Position numbers and translations under genes: made by a program
Shown here: positions 42,900 to 54,844 of the stretch, piece by piece
Numbering within the stretch: the first letter of the stretch is position 1
Layout of the letters: the number at the start of each line of letters is the position of its first letter
DNA from: Periconia sp. R9002
Lineage: Eukaryota; Ascomycota; Dothideomycetes; Pleosporales; Periconiaceae
Direction: 5' to 3'
DNA length: 64,000 bases
Assembly: GCA_023627715.1 (NCBI GenBank)
Contig: JAMAHW010000022.1
Location: 124,001-188,000, forward strand
Notes under the pieces: generated by a model
What the model saw: the letters and a program-made list of their open reading frames with translations, nothing else
Told to the model about the DNA's origin: nothing
The model's database searches: none

Positions 42900-44642
42900 T
42901 TACGTGGCATCTGAAACAGTGGGGTACACCGCAGACGAAGGATGTTCTTCACTGCCACAACTACCCAGAGGCGAAGTGGTGTGCCAATCTGATTCCTCCT
43001 GCTCTGGCGAAGATAATTCCAAAAGTCTCTGAGGCGAGGATGCCGATAAGCCAAGACCCGTGAGCTTTTCTTGTAGAATATTCATCACTGCAGGATTTCC
43101 ACCCCGAAAAGAGGACAGCAGTGACGAGAGCGAGTGGACCAGGTCCCTGGGCCCTACAACGAAACTAGAGTACTGGTTGAGGGATGGTACGCATATCATG
43201 ACGTCCGCCAGAGAGTTTGTTATGTCAAAGAGTTTCGATTCCTGTCACGGGTGTCAACGCTAAGTCTCTTCAGATATTGCAGTCACCGTCTTACCATTCC
43301 AGGGCCATGCGCTTCTAAACTTTCTTTCCTCAAATTTGTTAAGAGGCCCAAAGTGCTTTGTGCTACTGTGTTGGGAAAGCCGAACGAGAATTCATTGTCA
43401 GCGTTGGACCGAAGATCAATCACGTTCAAGGAATGTTGCCAAAGGAAAATGCGCATCCATTGCTGGGTCATAGAGATATCTGCTCTTTGGAGTTCGTTTT
43501 CTAGACTGCTGGGCGACTCGTCGTTACTGAGCTGTTGCTGGGCAAGCGTAAGCGCGCTGCGTGCCGATAGAGCGTCTGCAGTAATCGTGACATCCAATAT
43601 ATTGAAGAGGCGGCAAAGTTGGATGAAAGCGGGAGTGACGGAACCATCATTGAGGTCTTCGAGGGGTGAAAGCTCGGGTGCTCGCTTTAACATAGTGGGA
43701 ACATCGTTCTGTATAGAGTGTGCTCTACAATGCGGTTAGCTTACGGTCGAGGCGGTAAGCGTACTTCCAGTACCTCTCAGTAATGAAGAGTAGCCAATAA
43801 ATTCTCAGGTAATGTTGCCGTTGCTCTGCATGCATCTCTCGATAAAATTCGGCTTTGTGGAGCCCAATAATATGTGCCTTTGTGATCGACTCTCCAAGAA
43901 GAACGGTGGAAGATGTCATTCGTCCAATATTCGCGGAATAAACATGCAGGAAGAATGAGCTCAAGAGCGACCACACTGTTACATTCTCCATATGATCTGA
44001 CTTTTCCCTAGCTGATCGAGACTCGGTCTCAAACAGGGCACTCGAAACTCGGAAATGTCCTTCGACAGGGCTTCCAGGCTCCGAATCAATCCGGAACTGG
44101 CTTATGGTGGCAGCGCAGATTGATGTAGCGAGGGCGTACGCCTCGTAATCTTCCGGGTGAGTCAATAGCCGTGCAATTAGGATATCAGTATCGACGACTG
44201 GCCAAATTACGTATCCCCGAGCATGGAATACCTCGAGATAGTGCGAGATGGAAGTAGTCGCAATCCTGTGGTCACTTCCATTCGGAAAGGTGGGGCTAAC
44301 AATGTCCGGCCATCCAAAATGTTCCAATGAAGGCTCGCTAGTATTGGGCAATGTATTTGAACCGGGAAGGTCGACTGTGTTCAAACTGGTATCGTCCAAG
44401 CTGGTGTCACTCTCGCTGCTAGGTCTGTGTTGTAGATAGTTTTGACTACGCTGTTGAAGTCGTCTGATCGCCGTTTCTGTATTCCTTCGAGGTCCTTTAG
44501 GTCCGGATTTCCCACGTGTTTTCAAATATGTGCATTCCCAGCTTGCAGCTGCGCATCGAGAGCACGGCTGATTGCCATCACAGCGGATTTTCCGCACCGA
44601 ACAGGGATCGCAGGCTCTCCGCGTTCCTTTGCGCGGCGCCAT
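42900..44642 (-). CDS. Zn2Cys6 transcription factor with fungal-specific middle domain (546 aa)
   Basis: Three exons: 44642-43774, 43724-43295 and 43241-42900. Introns are 49 bp (phase 2, GTACTG donor, CTAAC branch) and 53 bp (phase 0). The binuclear zinc cluster is at residues 11-37: Cys11, 14, 21, 27, 30, 37, with the standard C-x2-C-x6-C-x5-C-x2-C-x6-C spacing. A basic linker (R-G-K-S-G-P-K-G-P-R-R) follows. The middle domain contains I-S-H-Y-L-E-V-F-H, V-I-W-P-V-V-D and, across the joins, I-T-E-R-A-H-S-I-Q-N-D-V-P and I-T-N-S-L-A-D-V-M-I-C-V-P. The pattern recalls sugar-utilisation regulators, but I cannot assign a target. The glucosidase gene 8 kb away is a possible one (inference only). 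Confidence 0.9.
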
Positions 44643-45577
44643 GAATGCAATGTTCGTCAGGTGCGATCTGAAGCATGCTCAGCGCTCAATAGGAGCCCTC
44701 GAAGTCAGAGCAGAACATTTCAGGGGTGGAGGAGAACGATGCGCGAAGTTTCGAAGTGTAGAACATTCGAGAGTTTAGAACAGGCGGCGCGCAGTCTTCA
44801 GAGTCGAGAAGATCTATCGAATTTCTTGGGGAATCGGCATAAACATCGCGTAACGCAGTGTAAGTTTTCGAGCAGGAGTTTAGATGCGTGAAGTGACGTT
44901 GAAGGAAACTGAGAATGTGGGGAACCCAACGGCGTTATATCGGCCTGACTTGATTCGTTACGAACGTCCGACTCCGATGCTGGGGTAGAGGGCCATATGC
45001 AGTTAGATCTCAGATTTTGGCGTAGTCCTGTTCTTGTCATGAGATTTCACATCCGTATCATTCGAAATACTGGGGAACAGAGAATTTCGGCTGATAAAGT
45101 TACACAAGCCTCAAGCCATATTCTGTGATAGAAGATTTGAATTATCAACAAGTGTGGGATGATACCTAGGTTCATTGGGTGTGCCTCCATACGCACAACA
45201 CTGGCCTATCGCCCGAAGAAACCGTTCTCGCCAGAGGGCGTCAACGCCACTATATTGGCGGAATATCGAATCAGGAGCTGCGTCTAAAAATCACAGAGCT
45301 ATCGCTGACTCGCATGAATTTCTGCACATGTCAGGCAAGCTATTTATTCAAAGGGTATAGTCTTCTATTAAGCGATGTTGTAGATGTTTCATTACCCGCC
45401 TTTGCCATATTATTGTGCGAAGAAAAAAGAGAGCGCCAAATTCCACTTCCATAGACGCAGAACACACAGTATAATAATACAACAAGTTTCGCGCAAGGAT
45501 ATCGAGTTCGAATACTTTTGAACAGCGGAAATGTGGCACGCAATCAGAGAAAAGCAGAAAAAGAAAACAGTAGCTTA
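44643..45577. other. Intergenic region, no gene seen
   Basis: 935 bp, the promoter of the zinc-cluster regulator and the 3' flank of the F-box-like gene. Frames up to 149 codons on the plus strand at 44.4-44.9 kb partly mirror the regulator's first exon and have no domain. Confidence 0.5.
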
Positions 45578-46788
45578 TCACAGCGCAAGTACACCAACGC
45601 TGAGAGTCGCGTCAGCAACCACGCCCCAGCACCACAAACACATGAGTGTTGGATTTGAGGTTTGCAATGATTTACCGCAGGGCTGACAGTTATTAGTGAA
45701 TTTGTTGCGGTCAGAGGGGAAGGTCTCTTTCAAAACCTGCTGCTCCACCTGGTAACAAGGAAGACACAACCAGCGATCAACAAACGCACTTCTAAGAGTG
45801 CAGCTGCAATTATGTGGCGGGCCTGTCATTTGCTGGCGGCTACGAGTTTCTTCGTAGCAGCTTTTGCAAAGCCATCTCTTACGGGCCTCGGTAACGTCCC
45901 AAAAGGCCTGGATGACAGGTGATGGGTGGCTTGTAGTAGAAGATTCGGATAGTTGTAGTGGGCCAAGTCCGAGATCGAAGTCGAGTATGGAGTCTACGCA
46001 TTCGATTTTTGCGTCGGAAGAGCTTTCGAGGGGGGTATCTAGGTACCCTTGGTCGTGATAAGGCATTGATAAAGCGGTTTCTTCAAAACCCAATTGAGCA
46101 GGAGTAAGAATTCGCATTTCATGCGGCGCCTGAAAATGAGTGAGCGGGGCTTTAGGTAGGTTATGATCGCTAGTTTGTCTCCAAGCAACAATAGGTTGAG
46201 GGCCTACGCACCAGCATTGCAAAACCACTCAATTCCGGTAGTTCATCTGGCGATTCGGGGGGTTGCTGTATACTTCCGTATACGCAATGTATTCGACATT
46301 CGTCACATGTCATTTGAAGACAGACGTCGCAAGGCCTGCTCTGGCTCGATTTCGCGCTCATCTCGGACGGACAGTGTACATACTCCTTACAATTGTATTG
46401 TGAGAAGTACGTGGACTTTTGATGTAATCTAAGCAGCGAAGCTCAAGGTTCAGCCTAATGGAAAGCAAAAATTGAACACAGCGCACCAGTATGGGCGTAC
46501 GTACAGGCGTCGCAAGGCAACCCCACGGCCGGCGCATGCCATCTTCGCGAATAGGTTTGTCCGACTTTCCTTGCATGGGAAAATAATCTTGTATGTAGAC
46601 TTCGACGTTGCAGCAAGCGAAACTAAATCCTCGGGGAAGAGGTTTCGCGCTATGGAGGACAGAAGTCCATATTGGCCGAGAATCTTGAGCAAACAACATG
46701 ACGTGTCGCTATGATCTTTGGGGTTGCTCTTGGCATCTTTTTTGTAACGTCGGGTGATGACCAGTTCTTGTGATCTCTTTCGTTTCAT
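45578..46788 (-). CDS. F-box-like protein with Cys-rich C-terminal region (350 aa)
   Basis: Three exons: 46788-46505, 46428-46212 and 46129-45578. Introns are 76 bp (phase 2, GTACGT, GCTGAAC branch) and 82 bp (phase 0, GTGCGT). Residues about 35-80 look like an F-box (L-F-P-E-D-L-V-S-L-A-A-T-S-K-S-T-Y). The next block has C-D-V-C ... C-D-E-C-R-I-H-C and P-E-S-P-D-E-L-P-E-L-S-G-F, and the C terminus adds C-K-S-C, C-S-C, C-L-P-C, C-Q-P-C and C-L-W-C pairs, suggesting zinc-ribbon-like folding. Such F-box/Cys-pair proteins form lineage-expanded families in Pezizomycotina and probably act as substrate adaptors of SCF ubiquitin ligases (family-level inference). The start ATG is the first after the upstream in-frame region; an ATG at 46854 would add 22 residues. 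Confidence 0.75.
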
Positions 46789-47762
46789 TGTGGGTGATAC
46801 TCGGCAGGCCTTGTGGCGCGCACGGGCGAAGAAGTCGGACTGACAGACGTACAAGCCTACGCGTAGTGCTGTCGTGATTGGGGCTTGTACAGCTTTGCTG
46901 CTGGCTTGAGGCTGTTACACCTTTGCTAAGAAACACCACACTTAGCAAGGGTCCAAGAAAGGTGCGACTGGCCAAATTATACACATAATCAAAGAGGCGA
47001 TTCAACGAAAGTATCAGTAGCTAGTGTATATCTTTGCGCGCCCGTAATGATTTCCAATAAGAGTCATGTATGTCGAACAAAATATTAACACAAAATGGAA
47101 CCTATGACAGGTTTTCGAGTGACGCAGCTTTTGATTTGGGCCGACAAGAGTTGGGCTGGGGAAATATTTGTGGAGAAGTAGCAAGTTGGAGTAAGAACGA
47201 ACCGAAAGACCTATACATACCCAGAACAACGTTGTTCCACGGCTTAAGCGTTCAAAAGATCCGTGGCGAAACGCTTTGCGCGGCTGCAATATCGGGGTCC
47301 ATGTTAAAAGTGAAGGTACGTGATGATCAAAAAAAATTCTCGGGCAGACCCGGAGAATGCCCTTGTGACAGGGTAAGACGGCAGACCGTCGGCGTGTAAC
47401 TAAGAAAACGACCGACGAGATGAAAATACTATCTCCTCCGGCCTGAATACGATGAAAGAGGAGGAAGATGCTGATGAAATCCTCGAAGTCGATGAGTCGA
47501 ACGATGTTGGGTCGTCGCAAAGGTTCCGAAGAGACCCGAGCTTCTTGCTTAGTCACATATTACGCCATCCCCGGCGGCCAGTTTGGCTAAACTTCCTTTC
47601 GTCCTCCGGAGTTGCAGGGGAATAACCGACCATAAAATCATTCTTTCTGTCCAGACAACTTGAACCTGGCGGGTTGTACGACCTCGAGTTGTGTAAAAAC
47701 AATCGTCAGCGAGTTCCGGTCGAAGTAGATCCTACCTCAGCATCCGTCTCCATTAATCAAAG
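46789..47762. other. Intergenic region, no convincing gene
   Basis: About 970 bp. A 180-codon minus-strand frame (47556-47014) and a 109-codon plus-strand frame overlap here. Neither has a domain, splice partner or codon bias, and frames of this size are expected by chance in 64 kb. Confidence 0.5.
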
Positions 47763-50534
47763 TCAAACTATCAGTAACTCCTCGCTCTTCCCCATATTCT
47801 CCGCTTGCCCATCCATATACCCATGGAAATAGCCCTCACCAACAAGTTCATACGCTCCACCCTCCCTACCATCCTTCTTCCTCAACACAACGGGGGTCTG
47901 TCCACCCGAAATCACCGCTACGATATCACCCTTTCGCGTCAACGGAGGAACCAGGGCCATAGTTCCTCGCTCGGTGATGCAGAAACGTCGACCATATGAG
48001 CGTTCCAGCATCGCCGCATTATAGGAAACCATCACTTTCTGTACTTCCGAAGATTCGAAGATAAGCTGGTATATAGCATCCCGGACTACAGGCGGGCCGT
48101 CGTCTGTGGACTTGCTGGTGGTAGGATCCGTGCCACGTGTTAGTCTTAGCCAGCGAGCGTGAGCGAGTCTGACATTTTCAATTGCGAGGGGATCATCGTA
48201 AGGCTTTTGCTTATAACCGATGTCGTGGTTGATGCGCTTTTGTTCGATTTGATCCCCAATCAGGGTTGTGCACAACGTGTCGTACAGATCTGGTAGGTGG
48301 TTTAACACGCGGCGGTTTTGTAACACAAGCTTGGCGGCGGCATTGTAAAACTTCCTTGCCTTTCGCTGGATTCGGAGAGATATACGGGTCCCGTGCTCTT
48401 CTGTTTGCGTAATGTCTAGGAACACGGCATCATCATCGGTATCTAGAATGCTGTCTATGATTCTCCCTTGCACCAGGAGACACCCACGTCTATCGGCTAG
48501 TCTTATCGCTGAAGGGAATAGAGAAGCTGCTCGATACAACGGGACTTCCATCATTGCAGTTGTTAAGGGATGGTTCGGAAGGTTGAAGCTATGATCCGGC
48601 ACCCACGATGGCAGGTCTTGAATGTTTCTACCGTAACCCGTGCCTGCTATTGCTAGCATTTGTGTGGGGAACTTGGCGAACTGGATCACGTATTCTGCAG
48701 CATCGATGTAAACATCGGCCGTGCTCTTCGTATAATCTACTTGGATAAGCTCATTCGTGTCACCCTGAGCCATGCCGACGAGAGCAAATATTTTATCCGA
48801 AGGATTTGTCGCTTGGAAGTGATGACACATCAACATCAGAATTTCAAACTTGAACATTTCCTGATTCTCGCCTAGAAAGGGAAAGTATTGATTCGCATCG
48901 CCTGCCTCTTCTGTCAGCGATGTCCTGAAGAAGATCGTTATTGTTCGCACTACATACCTTGTCGAAGATTAAACATAACTGCAGCATTTTCAAATGTCCG
49001 GGCATTTGGATGCCACGAGGCAGTGACTATCGACGGCTCCGGTTCTAGAAGTGGACGAATTTGCTCCTGAAAGCACCAAATCATGACGCCTACAAAGACC
49101 TCCCATGGTATATAAAGTCCTCCATGCAATAAATGCACGGAATGCCCTACAGAAACTTCCTGGACGCACCATATACGGTTCAAATATTCGTTGTGGAATA
49201 GCTCTATAAGCGCTTTCCATCGCCGCGAATGCCGGTAGGGGAAATAGAACTTGTAGAAGTCTGCTGGGGTGCCGTCGTATTTCCACTTGTCACTAAACAA
49301 TTTCGAGAGTAGGGTAGCTGCTGGTCCGGCAGTCCAGTCCGCACCTACCCAGACAACTACTCTGCGAGCTCTTTGATAGATGTCCTTCATCATGCGCACC
49401 TGATGGGTCTTCTCGGATGTGTTCTTTTGATCTATACAGATCGCATCGCACCATACCTGAAGGGATTCAGTCAGTCAAAGTGAGAAGAGATCAGTTCCTT
49501 GCCCACCATATCAAACTCACCAAACGAGCCTTGTAGCGGGATCGCTGGGCCCATAGCAAGTCATAGGCTGATTTGGTGATGATGAAACGTTGACCATTGA
49601 TTAAGATTTCTTCGCTAAATGTCGGGTCCCCCCATCGATAAGAAAGAGCCTCGTAGGGGATTGGATTGTTGATACTAGTATATCGGATATTTGCCTTTAT
49701 CATACCGGAAAGAAAAGTCCCAGGTTCAATCTCGAGAAGTCTGATTTCCCCGGAATCCTTATTCAAGCTGCTGTACTGATAATAGGGCAGACGTCTTCGA
49801 GTGTGTCTTCTTTTTTGGGCTCGCATGATCATTCCACTGATAGCTCGCGGTATTTGGACGGATATGTAAGCTAAAGCCAGTTCGTACATGTCCAGGATCC
49901 TGATAAAAGTTTTGCACCACACCAGGATCGCTTCGACACACATGTGCCATACCCATTCCTCTGTGGGCGAGTTACCTCGAGCCGTGTCAAGCTGTCTCAA
50001 GAGCCATATGGTGCTACCAAAAAGAAGGGCTACCAACCCTCCGTACACAATTATTGTGTATAGAACCTTCCAAATGGTAGACCAGTAAATGATAGTCACC
50101 GCAGTAACCCAGTACCATATCGTCGTATACCACCATCGTGTATGCTGAACGGCCTCTTGATCAGGAGGAACGTCAGTAGCTAGATAGGCATTCAGTGCCA
50201 CGAAGTATTCCCCGCAGGATTCCAAGCCCCAATACATGAGAAACATATGGCGCTCTTTGAAACTCAGGATATAGAGACTCGTTTTGAAAACCCATCGAAT
50301 CAGGAAGTAAATGACAGCAACGATACGTGCACTTCTCCCTTTGTGTGAGTGTATTTTGCTCCGTAAGACCGGCTGGGATCGAAGGAAATCGATGAATAAA
50401 AGGCAAATACTGCGATAATCTCGAACCATCAACTTGTCTGCGAGAGCCGCTCCTATCGCGTATAGAAATCCAACACAGCTATACCCGATCATAGTACCCT
50501 GTATCTGGGCTCCATTCAGATTCAACCGTCTCAT
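47763..50534 (-). CDS. HET-domain protein with N-terminal multi-pass membrane region (883 aa)
   Basis: Three exons: 50534-49521, 49456-48958 and 48901-47763. Introns are 64 bp (phase 0) and 56 bp (phase 1). The first about 230 residues carry about five or six hydrophobic helices (for example around residues 15-35, 75-95, 130-190 and 205-230). The HET domain follows at about 290-490: Y-E-A-L-S-Y-R-W-G, then [10 protein letters not shown] assembled across intron 1, M-M-K-D-I-Y-Q-R-A and R-I-W-C-V-Q-E-V. The C-terminal third is helix-rich, with [19 protein letters not shown], a pattern common at the end of HET proteins. HET proteins trigger cell death on non-self fusion in some fungi; this one would be membrane-anchored. 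Partner unknown. Confidence 0.9.
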
Positions 50535-50664
50535 ACTGAGTAGTCAAGTCGAATTCTGAGAATGTGCAAGGCAGATCATATGGGAGTGAAAGAGGACAAG
50601 TGTAAAAATCAAGTGTAGATCATCCGTTTTCTGAGATTTCTCATAAATGTCCTGTGGGGTAAAA

Positions 50665-50868
50665 TCAGCTGAAGTATTTAGTCTCAGCCAATTGCGGCTC
50701 AAGCGGGTGACACCAGATTTTATTCATAGGGCGCCGTTTACCGAATACGACGTCGCGTGTCCCACGAAGGACTGCATAGCCACATAGCATTGCTAGCATC
50801 CCACCTGCCATTATAGGAAGCGAAGCATGCAGGGGCTGAAAGTCACAAACTTTGCGGGGACGAGGCAT
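50665..50868 (-). CDS. Possible small single-pass membrane protein (67 aa)
   Basis: A short frame from ATG 50868, starting M-P-R-P-R-K-V and holding one hydrophobic segment (about residues 19-35, I-M-A-G-G-M-L-A-M-L-C-G-Y-A-V-L). A TATATATAT stretch lies about 40 bp upstream on the minus strand (50906-50916), and the frame sits in the 500-bp gap between two other membrane-protein genes on the same strand. It could be a real small gene, a 5' exon of the HET gene (no frame-keeping join found) or chance. Low certainty. Confidence 0.3.
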   Translation of the reverse strand: MPRPRKVCDFQPLHASLPIMAGGMLAMLCGYAVLRGTRDVVFGKRRPMNKIWCHPLEPQLAETKYFS

Positions 50869-51039
50869 TGTATTTGATTATATTGAGAAAGAGAAGCTCG
50901 GGTATATATATAGGTAGATATCAGGTGCGATACTGTGCTCAGGCATCAGCTGCGAAGCTCAAACATTCATCATCGGAAGAGGGCACCTGGATCTGTTCTC
51001 GATAAGACGCAATCCAATGTCTGTGAGAATTCTGATCGG

Positions 51040-51912
51040 TTATTCCACTTCTTCGGGTGGATTATACAGTGTCACCTGACCAGCGAAAAACAGAGATATG
51101 GAGAAAAGCGCGACAATGCTAAACGTGACAGCGACCTAGCGTTTCGTTTTCTTAGTAAATATGCACAACAGCAATCGAAGGGGTTTTTTCTACCTTGGAG
51201 TCATCATTCCACCCACGTTCATGCGACAAAAGCCTGGTGGCCGACCACACGTGGAGAAACATCCCAACGATCATACAGATCGTTGCGGTCGTGAGAAACA
51301 TAATCGGCATTTGCCAAGTGTATATCTGGGCTTTGTTCAGTTGAATTCTCCCATCCTTGCTTTTATTACTCTTTGAGAGAAGTTTGCGAATGTTCTTGTA
51401 TCCGTCCCGGTGCGAAGAAAGCCTGTACAAACGGACGGTCTGGTCGGCGGTTGTCAAGATGCTGAATAGAGATAATATGATCCCACAATACCAGGATGTT
51501 CGGACGGGCCAAGGGGATTTTTCGTCATTTGGAAGGATGTCGGGCCAACTACCCGTGGATGTTAAAACTCCAGCTAGGAGGGCCGCCTATGCAAGATGTT
51601 AGGCTATAAGATCTACTCCGTATTTTGTTGCATTCTCAGACATACCACCACACCGACAAAATTGAGTTCTGATATCTTGCTTTCTTTCCATTTCTTCGTC
51701 AACCTGTCTCTTTCTTCGGCGTTTTCTTCGTTCAAAAGAATCTCAATTGGTTCACATGTCGATGCATCGGGTGCATAGATACCCCCACCGAAGAAGTGCA
51801 GGATTTTAGACAGGCTGAGCCCCAAATTCTTCTTCTTTGCTTGGCCATTGGAGCATTCACCGAGTATTGGTGTTCGCTCATTGCTTCGGTTCTCAATATC
51901 CGAGTACGTCAT
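51040..51912 (-). CDS. Fungal multi-pass membrane protein of unknown function (251 aa)
   Basis: Three exons: 51912-51646, 51586-51194 and 51135-51040, all joins phase 0. Introns are 59 and 58 bp, with GTATGT and GTAGAA donors and a TACTAAG branch in the second. The N-terminal soluble region has an acidic E-I-L-L-N-E-E-N-A-E-E-R segment. It is followed by helices A-A-L-L-A-G-V-L-T-S, the motif S-P-W-P-V-R-T-S-W-Y-C-G-I-I-L-S, T-V-R-L-Y-R-L-S, Y-T-W-Q-M-P-I-M-F-L and the last helix encoded mostly by exon 3. This matches a family of unnamed proteins common in filamentous ascomycetes; function unknown. Head to head with the alpha-glucosidase gene, 575 bp apart, and upstream of the HET gene on the same strand. 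Confidence 0.8.
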
Positions 51913-52487
51913 TGGACCGGTGGAAGTTTCGGGTAATCTGCGTTGAATATCGGAATACCCGTTTGGAATCAATAAACAGTGGGAAAAAAGGATCACAATG
52001 TGCTAAAGAAGAGGAACTGAACATACATACATAGTTATGTCTCAAATGACTTGGGAAAACTATAGCGGAATTAGCGCGCGAGTGCGAGAATGAGCGTGAC
52101 CAATGACGTAGCTTTCATGCAGCCGCACCACAGCCAGTCATAACGCGCATAGGAAGATGGCATAGAGCGAATACAATTGTTTTACCCCCACAGGATCTGC
52201 AAAGGAATCCGAGCATCTAATTACCTACAAAGTACGTACCTTCTAGCTGCAGCGTATTCATAGTCGGACCGACATACAGTGCTTGGCTTTGGAGGATGAT
52301 AGGCTCACACTGACATTTCGGTAGTTCCTTCTCCACTATTTGCCGCAGTCTTCCATGTTGCATTTCAGTGTCCACAATACATACGTATGGCCTGAGAATA
52401 TCATTTTAATACAGCCTTCAACCCGATTATTTGCGAACCTTCTTCCTCATTCTCCAGTTCCTCTTTTCACAGAAACATTTGTCCGGC
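51913..52487. promoter_or_regulatory. Divergent promoter between the membrane-protein gene and the alpha-glucosidase
   Basis: 575 bp without a gene. A TCGGACCGA palindrome at 52264-52272 has two inverted CGG triplets, the half-site type bound by Zn2Cys6 dimers, 216 bp upstream of the glucosidase ATG. Its use is not shown. Confidence 0.4.
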
Positions 52488-54555
<2,068 letters not shown>

Positions 54556-54844
54556 TGGGCAAGTGGGTTTTAGTGCATTATTTGTATTGGGGAATTGATC
54601 TCATATCAGGCCACAGTCAGAGTGGTCTGCGGTCAAGATTCAATCCCACGTTTGATGATTAAACTCTAGCTGTGTTGACAGCCATTGATCTCCATCACTT
54701 TTTGGGTATCACCCAGCCATTTCAGAACGCCAATCACTCCCCCTCGCCCCAAACCCCAGAATGTTTCATTCTTCCCTGTATCTCTTCCTATTTCCACCTT
54801 CTGGCCTTCCCTGATATTTCTGAACACATTCCATTCTCCACCAT

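Noticed and set aside
47014..47556. 180-codon minus-strand frame
   Set aside because: About one frame of this size is expected by chance in the window; no domain, intron or codon bias.
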